Positions 19,085-28,892 of a stretch of 64,000 nucleotides of DNA are shown in pieces. The notes under the pieces were generated by a model, which saw only the letters and a list, made by a program, of their open reading frames with translations, was not told where the DNA came from and ran no database searches. The stretch spans positions 26,233-90,232 of the forward strand of contig MPML01000015.1 of assembly GCA_002238445.1 (NCBI GenBank), given 5' to 3'. The stretch is from Caldilineaceae bacterium bin5. GTDB lineage: Bacteria > Chloroflexota > Anaerolineae > Caldilineales > Caldilineaceae. How positions within the stretch are numbered: position 1 is the stretch's first letter; the number at the start of each line of letters is the position of its first letter. The translations under genes and the position numbers were made by a program.

Positions 19085-19104
19085 AGCCGCAATAGGATGG
19101 CAAC

Positions 19105-20067
19105 GTGGCAACATCAACCGCTTCAAAGTCGATCGGACCACCGGGGCGCCGCCGGGGCTTCTGGGCGCAATTTCTCTTCAACGCCTGGACGTATCGCTAT
19201 CTCTACCTGATGCTTGTCCTGCCCTTTGTCTTCTTCATAATCTTCCGCTTCTACCCCATGTTCGGCAACATCATCGCCTTCAAGAAGTATCAGCTGATGA
19301 GGGGCATCTGGGGCAGCCCCTGGGTTGGACTTACCCACTTCAACACGCTTTTCGACGACCCGGCCTTCTTGCGCGTTCTCCGCAACACCGTCTCCATTGC
19401 TGCATTCAAGTTGCTTGTCACCTTCCCCGCCCCCATCATTCTGGCGCTTTTCATAAATGAAATTCGCCACATGGCCTATAAGCGTTTTGTCCAGACCGTC
19501 GTGTACGTGCCTCACTTCCTTTCCTGGGTGATCTACGGCGCCATACTCTATATCGTACTGTCGCCGGCCAACGGCTTGATCAACAACATCATCTCCGCAT
19601 TTGGCATGGAAAAGGTCGCCTTCTTCCAGAAGCCGGCTCTCTTTCAACCGATTGTCATTATTTCATCATTGCTCAAAGAGACCGGCTGGGCCGCAATCAT
19701 CTATCTGGCCACCATCTCGACCATCGACCTTACCCTCTATGAGGCTGCCATAATTGACGGCGCCAACCGCTGGCAGCTGATGCGCCATGTGACCCTGCCC
19801 GGCCTGGCATTGACCATCGTCACTCTCTTTATCCTGCAAATAGGCTTCTTCCTCAATGTCGGTTTCGAACAGATCTTTATCCTGCAGAACAATATGATAC
19901 TCTCTACCGCCGACGTGATCGAAACGTTTATATATCGAGTGGGCATCCGCCAGGCGCGCTTCGACTTTACGACAGCCGCCGGTCTCTTCAATGGACTGGT
20001 GGGCATGGTGCTTGTGCTGCTCGCCGACCGGCTGGCGAAACGCCTGGACCTGTCCGGAATATTTTGA
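19105..20067 (+). CDS. Carbohydrate ABC transporter permease, LplB type
   Basis: Inner-membrane permease, 320 residues, GTG start eight bases after an AGGATGG site. The first membrane segment is YLMLVLPFVFFIIF and the EAA loop reads LTLYEAAIIDGANRWQ. The FYPMFGNIIAFKKYQ stretch after the first segment is characteristic of the LplB group. It completes the third carbohydrate transporter; no ATPase gene accompanies it. Confidence 0.92.
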   Translation: MATSTASKSIGPPGRRRGFWAQFLFNAWTYRYLYLMLVLPFVFFIIFRFYPMFGNIIAFKKYQLMRGIWGSPWVGLTHFNTLFDDPAFLRVLRNTVSIAAFKLLVTFPAPIILALFINEIRHMAYKRFVQTVVYVPHFLSWVIYGAILYIVLSPANGLINNIISAFGMEKVAFFQKPALFQPIVIISSLLKETGWAAIIYLATISTIDLTLYEAAIIDGANRWQLMRHVTLPGLALTIVTLFILQIGFFLNVGFEQIFILQNNMILSTADVIETFIYRVGIRQARFDFTTAAGLFNGLVGMVLVLLADRLAKRLDLSGIF

Positions 20068-20087
20068 TGCCTATTTTCCATTTTCAG

Positions 20088-20116
20088 TTGCCAAGCGGGG
20101 GTCACTACTGTACACT
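20088..20116 (+). promoter_or_regulatory. Candidate sigma-70-type promoter before the SDR gene
   Basis: TTGCCA (20088-20093), a 17-base spacer and TACACT (20111-20116), ending 26 bases before the start codon. The boxes match at five and four of six positions, giving a short leader that contains the ribosome-binding site. Confidence 0.35.
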
Positions 20117-20142
20117 GAAGATTCGTAGCGGAAGGAAGGAAG

Positions 20143-20910
20143 ATGCGGCTGAAGGAGAAAGTCGCCATAGTTACCGGTAGCGGCCGCGGGATCGGGCGTA
20201 CGATCGCCAGACAGTTTGTTGAAGAGGGGGCGAGTGTTGTCATCGCCGAGCAGGATGAGCAGTCCGGGCGGCGCGTTCATGACGAGTTGCAAAGCGCCGG
20301 CGGCACTGCCATCTTTGTCAGGACAGATGTATCCAGCCGTCCTGACGTAGAACTACTGGTCGACGAGACGGTGCGGCGCTTTGGCCGCATCGACATCCTG
20401 GTCAACAATGCCGCTGTCCTCGGCGAAAACGGCCATTTCCTCGAGATATCCCAACAAGTCTGGGATCACGTGGTTAGCGTCAATCAGACGGCGGTTTTTG
20501 TCTGTTCACAACTGGCGGGCCGTGTCATGGCGAAGGCTGGCAGGGGAAATATCATCAACATCTCCTCCATCAATGGCATCGTCCCCCTGCCCCGCTGCGC
20601 AGCTTACGTCACTGCCAAGAGCGCGGTCGAGTCCCTGACCCGCATTGCGGCCAACGATTTGGCTCCTTACAATATCCGCGTCAACACCATCGCTCCAGGT
20701 CCCATCGAGACCCGCCCGCCGCACTTGGAATCACCGCGCCCGACCGATGATACGCTGCTCCGCCGCAACGGCCTGCCGTACGAGATCGCGGCCGCCGCCG
20801 TCTTCCTGGCCTCGGACGAGTCCAGTTTCATCACCGGTGAACGGATAGCAGTTGATGGCGGCATGTTGGTAAACGGCTATCGCATCTACGGCGTCGAGCG
20901 CCCTGAATAA
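20143..20910 (+). CDS. SDR family NAD(P)-dependent oxidoreductase
   Basis: Classical short-chain dehydrogenase of 255 residues with a Rossmann fold. TGSGRGIGR near residue 11 binds the cofactor, NNAA marks the core, Ser lies in INISSINGI, and the catalytic YVTAK holds Tyr and Lys. A typical AVDGG end follows. GGAAGGAAG forms the ribosome-binding site. It could oxidise a hydroxyl group of a substrate imported by the transporter upstream; no specific substrate can be assigned. Confidence 0.92.
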   Translation: MRLKEKVAIVTGSGRGIGRTIARQFVEEGASVVIAEQDEQSGRRVHDELQSAGGTAIFVRTDVSSRPDVELLVDETVRRFGRIDILVNNAAVLGENGHFLEISQQVWDHVVSVNQTAVFVCSQLAGRVMAKAGRGNIINISSINGIVPLPRCAAYVTAKSAVESLTRIAANDLAPYNIRVNTIAPGPIETRPPHLESPRPTDDTLLRRNGLPYEIAAAAVFLASDESSFITGERIAVDGGMLVNGYRIYGVERPE

Positions 20911-21094
20911 TGCATGCCGCCCGCCAGACATTTCTCGGAGCAGCTGCCATAGCCAAAGGGGCGTGCCTGCATGGATTTTCTCTGGCCGGGTTGACCGGGC
21001 AGAAGCAGAAGAAAAGGACTGGATCTTGGCGGAGAGGAGCGCGAATGCTTCAGAAAAACTACGAATACACATTGCTTATCAGGAGTGCCTGTCA

Positions 21095-21931
21095 GTGAGA
21101 TTCTTGCACCTGCTTCCTTCTACGCTCATCGCGCTAGTTCTACTGGCCGCCTGCAGCTTCCCCGATCTGCCCGGCGCCCCCCAAATGCCTAAGCCGCCCT
21201 CGCCGCGTTCACTGCCAGGCTTCGATGACCTGCTGGATCAACTTCCCGGTTTTGACCTGGATCTGCTGAAAGAACTGGAGTTGCCGGACTTGAGCGAGAT
21301 CGCCGATTTGCCGCAGCTTGGCGACATCCAGGGCCTGCCTGTCCCCGAAAACGCGATTGCTTTCGCCGGGCCGACCGAGATGCGGATAGATGTCGGCGAT
21401 TTTATCCGCGGAACCGATATTCAGTTGACCGGAATCGTTGACGGACGCGCCGAATTCCTTTTCTCCGGCCTGCGCGCAGAGCGCATCGCCGGCGACTCGC
21501 TCGACTTCGATGGCCCCTGGCCTAACATCAGCAGCGTCGACTATATGCTGCGTCTGCGCGTCTATCGGGTGGCGGAAGGGTACGTCCGCGCCGCCGGTGT
21601 TCATCGCACTGTGATAAAGGACATCCGGCCCATACATCAACCAACCATGGCCTTGCAGGGGACACCTCTCAAAATCACATACACTTGGTCAGCCGCCCCG
21701 GGAGATCTCCTTAAGGGCACAACCTTCGGTTACGCCGGGCTCGACGAGCGCGGCGCCGAAATTATGGGTATCCCGACCGGCGATTTCCCGTTTCGCAAAA
21801 CCGGTGATAGTCTGCGTTGGCAGGGTATGCTGAGGCCGGACTTGCCCAGTCTATTCGACCTGCGCATTGTCCTCTACGGTGAAGAGTCGGTTCAGGTTGC
21901 CGGAATCGTTTCCCTGCAACTTCCCGAATAG
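21095..21931 (+). CDS. Hypothetical lipoprotein
   Basis: Predicted lipoprotein of 278 residues. The start is the GTG at 21095: AGGAG lies nine bases upstream and the product then begins with a standard signal, VRFLHLLPSTLIALVLLAAC. An upstream in-frame ATG at 20963 would place a charged 44-residue segment before the signal. The mature protein is Pro/Leu/Asp-rich at first (PGFDDLLDQL), then looks beta-rich. I do not recognise the family. Confidence 0.75.
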   Translation: MRFLHLLPSTLIALVLLAACSFPDLPGAPQMPKPPSPRSLPGFDDLLDQLPGFDLDLLKELELPDLSEIADLPQLGDIQGLPVPENAIAFAGPTEMRIDVGDFIRGTDIQLTGIVDGRAEFLFSGLRAERIAGDSLDFDGPWPNISSVDYMLRLRVYRVAEGYVRAAGVHRTVIKDIRPIHQPTMALQGTPLKITYTWSAAPGDLLKGTTFGYAGLDERGAEIMGIPTGDFPFRKTGDSLRWQGMLRPDLPSLFDLRIVLYGEESVQVAGIVSLQLPE

Positions 21932-22102
21932 AGTATCTTGGCAGTCAACTGCCTGCTTATCGACGAAAAACGACGATTCGAGGACTGCTTCAGAACAAAG
22001 AACTTTGGCCTACACATCCGCGATTACGCGAAAGAAAGGCGAGCAGGGAGTAAAAAGGCGAGCAGCGGTGGCAAGTATTGAAGTGTGCTGGAGAACAGAA
22101 CG

Positions 22103-22936
22103 ATGGTTGAGGCTGTGAGAAACCCAGGTACGTTGAGTGTGATTCGCAGGTTCAGACCACACGCCGACCTTCAGGGAATTCGCGCCGACTATTACAATCT
22201 GACCGACCTGCAAGGCGCCCCCCTGGCCGGCCTGCTTGTACTGATGGACCGACGCGGACGTCCCGTACGCGCCGAAATCCATATGAACAACACTTCAGCC
22301 GACGCACTCTATGAGATCGCTGTGCGCCAGAGCCTTCGCCTTATAGAAGACCGCTACAAGAGCGACCGACCTGTCCGCCTTTACCCCCTGCGGATGCAGT
22401 TGGAAAGCGATCCGCTTTCGGTCCAGCCCAGGGGTAGAGCCGCTACTGCCGGTTTGGCGCCTGCGCCGGCAACGGGTAACCCCCTCTTGCTGCTGGGCGC
22501 TATGCTTTTCGCGATTTCTGCCCTGTTCGGCGGCTGGTTCCTCAACGAATGGTTGAGCGGCGACTTGACCCAGTCTGGATCGTCGTCGGCATTTTCTGTC
22601 GGGTCATCCTCGGGGGCCGCTGGAACCGATGTCGTCATCTTCGAAACCAATGGGCTGCCCCCAAGTCGCAACGCAATCCCGATGAACGTGGGCGATCGCG
22701 TCCGTCTCCTGCCCGAGTATAAGATCTCACTGCGCTCCGAGGCCGGGGCACAAGCCGGGGCCATCGTCACCGACCTGCAAAACGCCGATCATATGACAAT
22801 TCTCAACGGCCCGATCTGGCTGGAAGGCAACAGTGATACCATCGTCTGGTGGTATGTGCGATTGGATAACGGCGCCCAAGGCTGGGTACCTGCCAATACC
22901 AGTGAACTGACACTTCTGGAACCGCTCACTCAATAA
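22103..22936 (+). CDS. Hypothetical membrane protein with C-terminal SH3-like domain
   Basis: Protein of about 277 residues. An N-terminal soluble region of about 130 residues is followed by one membrane segment (LLLLGAMLFAISALFGGWF), a Ser/Gly linker, and a C-terminal region resembling a bacterial SH3 domain: GDRVRLLPEYKISLRSEAG, then DTIVWWYVRLDNGAQGWVP. Such domains usually bind cell-wall or surface ligands. GTG codons just upstream are alternative starts. Function unknown. Confidence 0.75.
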   Translation: MVEAVRNPGTLSVIRRFRPHADLQGIRADYYNLTDLQGAPLAGLLVLMDRRGRPVRAEIHMNNTSADALYEIAVRQSLRLIEDRYKSDRPVRLYPLRMQLESDPLSVQPRGRAATAGLAPAPATGNPLLLLGAMLFAISALFGGWFLNEWLSGDLTQSGSSSAFSVGSSSGAAGTDVVIFETNGLPPSRNAIPMNVGDRVRLLPEYKISLRSEAGAQAGAIVTDLQNADHMTILNGPIWLEGNSDTIVWWYVRLDNGAQGWVPANTSELTLLEPLTQ

Positions 22937-22962
22937 ATTCATCTATCTGGGCAACCCCGAGA

Positions 22963-24426
22963 ATGAATGAAGAAGACCGAACCCAACCAAATATAATCGT
23001 TGTCACTGCCGATACGCTGCGCACGGCGTTTCTCGGCTGCTATGGAAACGAGTGGATTCACACGCCTTCTATCGATCGATTTGCCCGAGAGAGCGTCCGC
23101 TTTTCCCGTGCCCACCCCGAATGCCTGCCTACTATCCCAACCAGGCGCACGTTGCATTCCGGGCGTCGGGCCTTCCCGTTCAACGACTATAGACCGGTCC
23201 CCTGGGACAACGTCTACCTGCCCGGCTGGCAGCCAATGTCCGCCGAGGAAAGCACAATTGCCGAAACGCTGCAACAGGCAGGCTACCATACCGGATTCAT
23301 CGCTGACGTGCCCCATTATTTTGTGCCGGGTATGAACTTTACCCGCGGCTTTCAGCAGTGGGAATTCGTACGCGGTCAGGCCGAAGACCGCTGGCATGCT
23401 GTCGCCGACGCCGACCCCGCTCTGTTCGACCGCTATCGCGCCGGCGCCAATGAGCGGATCGCCGCCCATCTCGTCAATGTGCGGCCTCAGCAACCCGAGG
23501 AAGATTGGCCGACCGCCCGCACCTTTCAGCGGGCCATCGATTTTCTGCGAGACAACCACGCTCCTGGCCGCAGCCACGACACCTCTCCTTTCTATCTCTA
23601 CGTCGACAGTTTCAGCCCCCACGAAACATGGGAAGCGCCTCTGCATTACTATGATCTTTATGGCAGCCGCGCCGAACGCGAACCAATCTGTCTGACTGCC
23701 GCCTACGGGCCGTTCGCCGGTCAGTACGCCGACCGCATTCCCAGCATCCGCGCCAATTATGCCGGGCTGGTCACGATGGTGGACACCTGGTTCGGCCGTC
23801 TCCTGGATACCGTCGACCGGCTCGGGCTGCGAGAAAACACGCTGATTTTCTTCCTCAGCGACCACGGCACCAATTTTGGTGACAATCCCGACAAAATCAT
23901 GGGCAAACCGGCCGACTATATGTACCCTGGCACCATGGACATTCCCCTGCTCATGCGCCATCCCGCCGGTCTGGGAGCAGGCCAGGTGCGGGACGAACTG
24001 GTCTACACCCTGGACGTTCCCGCGACAATTCTTGCGGCGACTCGGCAACAGTCGGCCCACCCGGTTGAAGGCCAAAGTCTTCTGCCGCTGCTTGAAGAAG
24101 GCAGCGAATTCGCCCCGCGCGAATATCTGACCTGTCGCTACGGCAACTCCGTCTGGTACCGCGATGACCGCAACTGGTTCTTCAGCACCGTTGATTGGCA
24201 GACGCAGCCGGCGCAGAAATCGGCGTCCGCTGAGCAGAAGTTGGGCCCGCGCCTGTTTGACCTCGAAACCGACCCCGCCTGCCAGGTGAATATAGCCGAT
24301 AGCAGCCCGGACCGTGTCGCCCTGGCCCGGCAACGCATCCTCGCCGATGCCGGCGGACATCTCAACTACTATGAGCGTCACGATTCCACCGACGCTCTGG
24401 GACGTCCGGAGTTTTCCAGCAGGTAA
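22963..24426 (+). CDS. Sulfatase-fold hydrolase with Thr at the nucleophile position
   Basis: Alkaline-phosphatase-superfamily enzyme of 487 residues, no signal peptide, so probably cytoplasmic. Metal ligands appear as VTADTLR (Asp17) and FLSDHGTNFGDN (Asp-His). In true sulfatases the nucleophile is Cys or Ser in C/S-x-P-x-R, converted to formylglycine. Here the matching segment is T57-I-P-T-R61, so that conversion is impossible. Cys54 is three residues too early and lacks the Arg at +4. Thr nucleophiles occur in phosphoesterases and phosphoglycerol/phosphoethanolamine transferases of this superfamily, so phosphoester chemistry is plausible. Confidence 0.88.
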   Translation: MNEEDRTQPNIIVVTADTLRTAFLGCYGNEWIHTPSIDRFARESVRFSRAHPECLPTIPTRRTLHSGRRAFPFNDYRPVPWDNVYLPGWQPMSAEESTIAETLQQAGYHTGFIADVPHYFVPGMNFTRGFQQWEFVRGQAEDRWHAVADADPALFDRYRAGANERIAAHLVNVRPQQPEEDWPTARTFQRAIDFLRDNHAPGRSHDTSPFYLYVDSFSPHETWEAPLHYYDLYGSRAEREPICLTAAYGPFAGQYADRIPSIRANYAGLVTMVDTWFGRLLDTVDRLGLRENTLIFFLSDHGTNFGDNPDKIMGKPADYMYPGTMDIPLLMRHPAGLGAGQVRDELVYTLDVPATILAATRQQSAHPVEGQSLLPLLEEGSEFAPREYLTCRYGNSVWYRDDRNWFFSTVDWQTQPAQKSASAEQKLGPRLFDLETDPACQVNIADSSPDRVALARQRILADAGGHLNYYERHDSTDALGRPEFSSR

Positions 24427-24507
24427 CCGTCTATTATCCTGTGATCGTTCACCACACGCCCAGCTGACTGCGCTGCCAGCTGACCACAGGCAACTGGAGT
24501 TTGCACC

Positions 24508-25572
24508 ATGCCACAGATTGCTGCCGATCGACTCGAACGGATCGCAGGACGACTCCTGGTAGCCGCGGGCGCTTCCGCCGCTGAAGCCGGCATCGTCTCG
24601 CGCCACCTGATTGCCGCCAATCTGGCCGGCCACGACTCCCACGGCATTATCCATATTCCCGGTTACATTGCCTCTATCCAAAGGGGGCACATGCAGCCCG
24701 GCGCTCCCTTTGACATCATTCAGGAAAGTCGGGCGACAACGGTCGTAGACGGAAACTGGGGCTTTGGATTCACAGTATCCGAACGAGCGATGCAACTGAC
24801 CATCGACAAAGCGCGCCAAGAAAACGTCGCCGCGGCCACAGTCGTGCGTCAGGGCCACGTCGGGCGTCTGACAGACTACCCGTTGATGGCCGCCGAAGCC
24901 GGCATGATTGGCCTCATGACCGCTGACTCTGGCCGCGGCCCAAAGAGCGTCGCCCCCTTCGGCGGGCGTGAGCCTAGATTGGGCACAAATCCAATCTGCA
25001 TCGCTGTCCCCTCCAATCTGGACGGTCCCTTCTACATCGATATCGCTACCTCTGCTGTTGCCGGCGGCAAATTGGGGGTTGCCATTGAGCGCGGGCAGTC
25101 GATACCCACTGGCTGGGTGATCGACAGCGAAGGACGCGCCGCCACCGACCCCGCCGCCGCTCGCAAAGGCGGGGCCATGCTGCCCCTGGGCGGTTCGGAA
25201 GGTCACAAAGGCTACGGTCTGTCCGCGATGGTAGAGATACTCTCCGGGCTGCTCACCGGCCTGGGATTTGGGATTGAACCGACGGGCCGCCACAATGACG
25301 GCTGTTTCATGGCCGTTTTCCAGGTTGATGCCTTTCGTCCGCTGAAGGAGTTCAAACAGGAAGTAACCGAATTCGCCCAATATCTGACGGCAACGCCTCC
25401 CGCAGAAGGTGTCGAACGTGTCTATTACCCCGGCGAACTGGAGTATCTGCGAACCCGAAAGGGTCGTGTGGATGGTATCTACGTCGAAGATGGGACTTGG
25501 CAGAAGCTTATCGCTCTGGCCGCCGAACTGGGCGTGGATGAAAAACTCTTTTCTGATCCTGGTCGGCGCTGA
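24508..25572 (+). CDS. Ldh family oxidoreductase (malate/L-lactate dehydrogenase type)
   Basis: NAD(P)-dependent dehydrogenase of the non-Rossmann Ldh2/MDH family, which acts on 2-hydroxyacids such as malate, lactate, sulfolactate or ureidoglycolate. The 354-residue protein has the catalytic-site motif GHDSHGIIHIPGY (His45) and the nucleotide-site stretches GLMTADSGRGPKSVAPFGG and LGTNPICIA. It begins 81 bases after the sulfatase-fold gene and ends 100 bases before dhaK. The hydroxyacid substrate is unknown. Confidence 0.9.
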   Translation: MPQIAADRLERIAGRLLVAAGASAAEAGIVSRHLIAANLAGHDSHGIIHIPGYIASIQRGHMQPGAPFDIIQESRATTVVDGNWGFGFTVSERAMQLTIDKARQENVAAATVVRQGHVGRLTDYPLMAAEAGMIGLMTADSGRGPKSVAPFGGREPRLGTNPICIAVPSNLDGPFYIDIATSAVAGGKLGVAIERGQSIPTGWVIDSEGRAATDPAAARKGGAMLPLGGSEGHKGYGLSAMVEILSGLLTGLGFGIEPTGRHNDGCFMAVFQVDAFRPLKEFKQEVTEFAQYLTATPPAEGVERVYYPGELEYLRTRKGRVDGIYVEDGTWQKLIALAAELGVDEKLFSDPGRR

Positions 25573-25607
25573 GTTTGTACTGCGCCTGCCGCTGGCCACC
25601 CGCAGCG

Positions 25608-25636
25608 TTGGAAAACGCCGCACTTCAGGCTACAAT
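25608..25636 (+). promoter_or_regulatory. Candidate sigma-70-type promoter of the dha-glp operon
   Basis: TTGGAA (25608-25613), a 17-base spacer and TACAAT (25631-25636), 36 bases before the dhaK start. The -10 matches five of six bases and the spacing is ideal. It implies that the glycerol/dihydroxyacetone genes form their own transcription unit, separate from the sulfatase-fold and Ldh genes. Confidence 0.5.
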
Positions 25637-25672
25637 AGCCGTGGTGTTTCAGAGCATTGCCCACATTGAATT

Positions 25673-26656
25673 ATGCAAAGCCTGATGAATAAACCGGGCA
25701 GTGCCATCACGCAGAGTCTGCGTGGCATGGCGCTGTGTCACCCGGACACAATCAAAGTACATTTTGACCCGGACTTTGTCGAGCGAACGGTAACGGCCCG
25801 TTCCGGAAAAGTCGCGGTTATCAGCGGCAGCGGCAGTGGACACGAACCTTTGCCCACCGGCTATGTCGGTCTTGGTATGCTGGATGCCGCCTGTCCCGGC
25901 CCGATCTTTACCAGTCCTTCCCCCATTCAACTGCTAGCGGCTGTCCATTCGGTCGATCACGGTGGAGGCGTGCTTTTCGTCGTCAAAAACTATGCCGGCG
26001 GCGTACTCAACACCGAACTGACCATCGAGCTTGCTCTGCAGGAGGGAATCGACGCCCGCTTTGTGCTCGTCAACGACGACGTATCGATTGCGAACGTCGC
26101 CAACCGCCGCGGGCTCGGCGCGGCCGCGCTGGCCTGTAAAATCGCCGGGGCTGCCGCCGAATCCGGATACACGCTGGACGAAGCCGTGAAAGTAACGCGG
26201 CGGGCTGTCGCCGCTTGCCGCAGTATGGGCGTGGGCACCAACGTGAACACGCTCCCGCGCAACGGCCCCGGGGCCATACTGGCAGACGATTCGATCGAAC
26301 TGGGTGTAGGCATCCACGGTGAACCTGGCGAAGTGCGTTCTGTCAGTAAGGGCATGTCAGAGATCGTCGGCCTGATCGGACAGCCCATTCTCAAAGACCT
26401 GCCCTTTGCCGCCGGCGATCGCGTACTGCTCTTGATTAGCGGGATGGGGGGAACGCCGCCGCTGGAACTGTATCTCTTCTCCGAGGCCATTCACGATATG
26501 TTGGTCGCAAATCGAATTCGGGTCGAGCGCCAATTGGTTGGAAACTATCTGACCAGCCTCGGTCGCGGCGGATATACTGTAACTCTGATGAGACTGGATA
26601 ACGAACTACAGGATCTGTGGGACGCGCCCGTCCATACACCCGCGCTGCACTGGTGA
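25673..26656 (+). CDS. dhaK: Dihydroxyacetone kinase subunit DhaK
   Basis: Substrate-binding subunit of the PEP-dependent dihydroxyacetone kinase, 327 residues. It holds dihydroxyacetone covalently through the His in GVGIHGEPG and positions it with the His in GSGSGHEP and the Asp in NDDV, all present. FTSPSP, KNYAGGVLN and a VHTPALHW end are typical. The start may be 25673 or the in-frame ATG at 25685; no clear ribosome-binding site decides. DhaL and DhaM are encoded downstream. Confidence 0.95.
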   Translation: MQSLMNKPGSAITQSLRGMALCHPDTIKVHFDPDFVERTVTARSGKVAVISGSGSGHEPLPTGYVGLGMLDAACPGPIFTSPSPIQLLAAVHSVDHGGGVLFVVKNYAGGVLNTELTIELALQEGIDARFVLVNDDVSIANVANRRGLGAAALACKIAGAAAESGYTLDEAVKVTRRAVAACRSMGVGTNVNTLPRNGPGAILADDSIELGVGIHGEPGEVRSVSKGMSEIVGLIGQPILKDLPFAAGDRVLLLISGMGGTPPLELYLFSEAIHDMLVANRIRVERQLVGNYLTSLGRGGYTVTLMRLDNELQDLWDAPVHTPALHW

Positions 26657-26687
26657 CTGAATTGTATAGGAATCACGGAAGACGAAA

Positions 26688-27341
26688 ATGGGTCAGGAGA
26701 TCACAGTAACGCAGCTTCGCAGATGGCTTTTGGCTTACGCTGCTCGTATCATCGAGAACGAAGACCATCTGACCGAGTTGGATACAGCAATTGGCGATGC
26801 GGATCACGGAGTCAATATGCGTCGCGGTATGGGAAAGCTGCAGGAGCGTCTACAGGATGAAGAGCAAACGGAAGACATTGGTTCCTTCCTGCGTTCGGTT
26901 GCCATGACGCTCATCAGCGGGGTCGGCGGGGCTGCCGGCCCACTGTATGGAACCTTTTTCCTGCGCGCCGCCACCAGCCCGACAAACGGCAGCTCGGTCG
27001 ACCTTGCCCAGTTGACGCAGATGTTCCGCTTCGGCCTGGACGGACTCCAGCAACGGGGCAAGGCCCAGACCGATGACAAGACCATGATCGATACGATCCA
27101 GCCGGCGGTGGAGGCGATGGAAGCAGCGCTGGCTACCCAACAGAGCACCGCTGTCGTCCTGGCCGCAGCCCGCCAGGCTGCCCATTTGGGCATGAAACAT
27201 ACGATTGAAATTGAGGCCAGAAAAGGACGCGCCAGTTACCTTGGCCCGCATTCCATAGGTCACCAGGACCCGGGCGCGACCAGCGCCTACTTCCTGTTCG
27301 AAACCGCTGCCGAGGTGTTCACGAAAACTGGTGCCGACTGA
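26688..27341 (+). CDS. dhaL: Dihydroxyacetone kinase subunit DhaL (ADP-binding)
   Basis: Nucleotide-binding subunit, 217 residues, that carries ADP as a fixed cofactor and passes phosphate from DhaM to dihydroxyacetone on DhaK. The metal/ADP motif is [10 protein letters not shown] (residues 32-41), followed by [12 protein letters not shown], and near the end [11 protein letters not shown]. The stop overlaps the glpK start by one base (TGATG). The presence of DhaM points to the PEP-dependent rather than the ATP-dependent kinase. Confidence 0.95.
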   Translation: MGQEITVTQLRRWLLAYAARIIENEDHLTELDTAIGDADHGVNMRRGMGKLQERLQDEEQTEDIGSFLRSVAMTLISGVGGAAGPLYGTFFLRAATSPTNGSSVDLAQLTQMFRFGLDGLQQRGKAQTDDKTMIDTIQPAVEAMEAALATQQSTAVVLAAARQAAHLGMKHTIEIEARKGRASYLGPHSIGHQDPGATSAYFLFETAAEVFTKTGAD

Positions 27342-28843
27342 TGCCTCAACTGATTGGCGCAATCGATTCCGGTACGACCAGCACCCGTTTCATGCTTTTT
27401 GACCAGAATGGTGCAGTTGTCGGTTTCGACCAGCAGGAACACGAACAAATCTTCCCTCGCAGCGGCTGGGTCGAACACGATCCGCTGGAAATCTGGCAGC
27501 AGACCCAAGACGTGATCCGGGCGACCCTGTCCAAGTGCAACGTCCACCCCAGCCAGATCGCCGCTATAGGCATCACCAATCAACGCGAGACCGCGGTCAT
27601 GTGGGATCGCCGCACAGGCGTACCGGTCTGCAACGCCATCGTTTGGCAGGATACCCGCACCGACCGCATTTGTCGGCGCCTCGAGGAGGCCGGCCACGCC
27701 TCCACCGTCAGGCAGAAGGCCGGTCTGCCCCTGGCAACCTATTTCACCGGCCCGAAATTCCGCTGGATCCTGGAAAACGTAGATGGCGCCCAGGAAAAAG
27801 CCGACGCCGGCGAACTGATCTGCGGTACCGTTGACAGCTGGCTGATCTGGCAACTCACCGGCGGCGGTGTGCATGTCACCGATCCCACAAACGCCAGCCG
27901 TACAATGCTGATGGATCTGGAAACCTTGGCTTGGGATGCCGAACTGCTGGACATCCTGGATATTCCCTGCTCAATGTTGCCGGAAATCCGGCCCAGCAGC
28001 GCACCGGCCTTCTACGGCAAGACCGCACCGGATGGCCCTTTCGCCGCTGAAATTCCTATCTGCGGCAACCTGGGCGATCAGCAAGCAGCAACCGTCGGTC
28101 AGACCTGTTTCAGTCCTGGTGAAGCCAAAAACACCTACGGGACCGGCTGTTTCATGATTCTGAACACCGGTAAGGAGATCGTCCACAGCCGTAACGGGCT
28201 CCTGACAACAGTCTGCTACCAGATGGGCGAGTCGGCGCCCGTCTACGCCCTTGAAGGCTCGATAGCAATGGCTGGCGCCACAGTACAGTGGTTGCGCGAC
28301 GAGCTGCAACTGATCAGTTCGGCAGCCGAGACCGAAGAGATCGCCCAAAGCGTTGCCGATAGCGGCGGTTGTTACCTGGTACCTGCCTTTAGCGGCCTGT
28401 TTGCACCGCACTGGCGCAGCGACGCCCGCGGCGTCATCGTTGGCCTTACCCGCTACGTGAACCGGGCACACATCGTGCGCGCCGCGCTCGAATCCATCTG
28501 CTATCAGACTCGAGAAGTGTTGGAGGCCATGAACGCCGACAGCGGCGTGCCACTGCGTCAGCTGAAGGTGGACGGCGGCGCAACGGTTAACGACTTGCTG
28601 ATGCAAATGCAGGCCGATATTGTGGGAACTGAGGTGATCCGGCCCCGCATCGCTGAAACAACCAGCCTCGGCGCGGCATATGCAGCCGGCTTGGCCGTCG
28701 GATTCTGGCCAGACCTGGAAAGTCTGCGCCGGCAATGGCGGGTGGACAAGGTCTGGCAGCCGCAGAGCGACGAATCCGAACGGGCGCAGGGCTACGCCGG
28801 CTGGCAAAAAGCCGTCGAACGCACGCTCGGTTGGGCGGAGTGA
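27341..28843 (+). CDS. glpK: Glycerol kinase
   Basis: Phosphorylates glycerol to sn-glycerol 3-phosphate with ATP in the cytoplasm. The 500-residue FGGY protein has the N-terminal [10 protein letters not shown] phosphate loop, [20 protein letters not shown], and in the second domain [11 protein letters not shown] and [14 protein letters not shown]. Length is standard. It lies inside the dihydroxyacetone kinase operon, between dhaL and dhaM, linking glycerol and dihydroxyacetone use. Confidence 0.97.
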   Translation: MPQLIGAIDSGTTSTRFMLFDQNGAVVGFDQQEHEQIFPRSGWVEHDPLEIWQQTQDVIRATLSKCNVHPSQIAAIGITNQRETAVMWDRRTGVPVCNAIVWQDTRTDRICRRLEEAGHASTVRQKAGLPLATYFTGPKFRWILENVDGAQEKADAGELICGTVDSWLIWQLTGGGVHVTDPTNASRTMLMDLETLAWDAELLDILDIPCSMLPEIRPSSAPAFYGKTAPDGPFAAEIPICGNLGDQQAATVGQTCFSPGEAKNTYGTGCFMILNTGKEIVHSRNGLLTTVCYQMGESAPVYALEGSIAMAGATVQWLRDELQLISSAAETEEIAQSVADSGGCYLVPAFSGLFAPHWRSDARGVIVGLTRYVNRAHIVRAALESICYQTREVLEAMNADSGVPLRQLKVDGGATVNDLLMQMQADIVGTEVIRPRIAETTSLGAAYAAGLAVGFWPDLESLRRQWRVDKVWQPQSDESERAQGYAGWQKAVERTLGWAE

Positions 28844-28892
28844 GAATGGATTTGACCCGTCACTATTGTTGTCGGTCCCCGGAGTTTCAACT

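Noticed and set aside
24508..25572. In the Ldh-family protein the position after SHG that is Arg in several members is His (SHGIIH)
   Set aside because: Other recognised Ldh-family branches also lack this Arg, so it is not good evidence of loss of function.
22939..25623. An 894-residue open frame on the minus strand opposite the sulfatase-fold and Ldh genes
   Set aside because: It is antisense to two clearly recognisable proteins and reads as low-complexity sequence typical of a GC-rich shadow frame.
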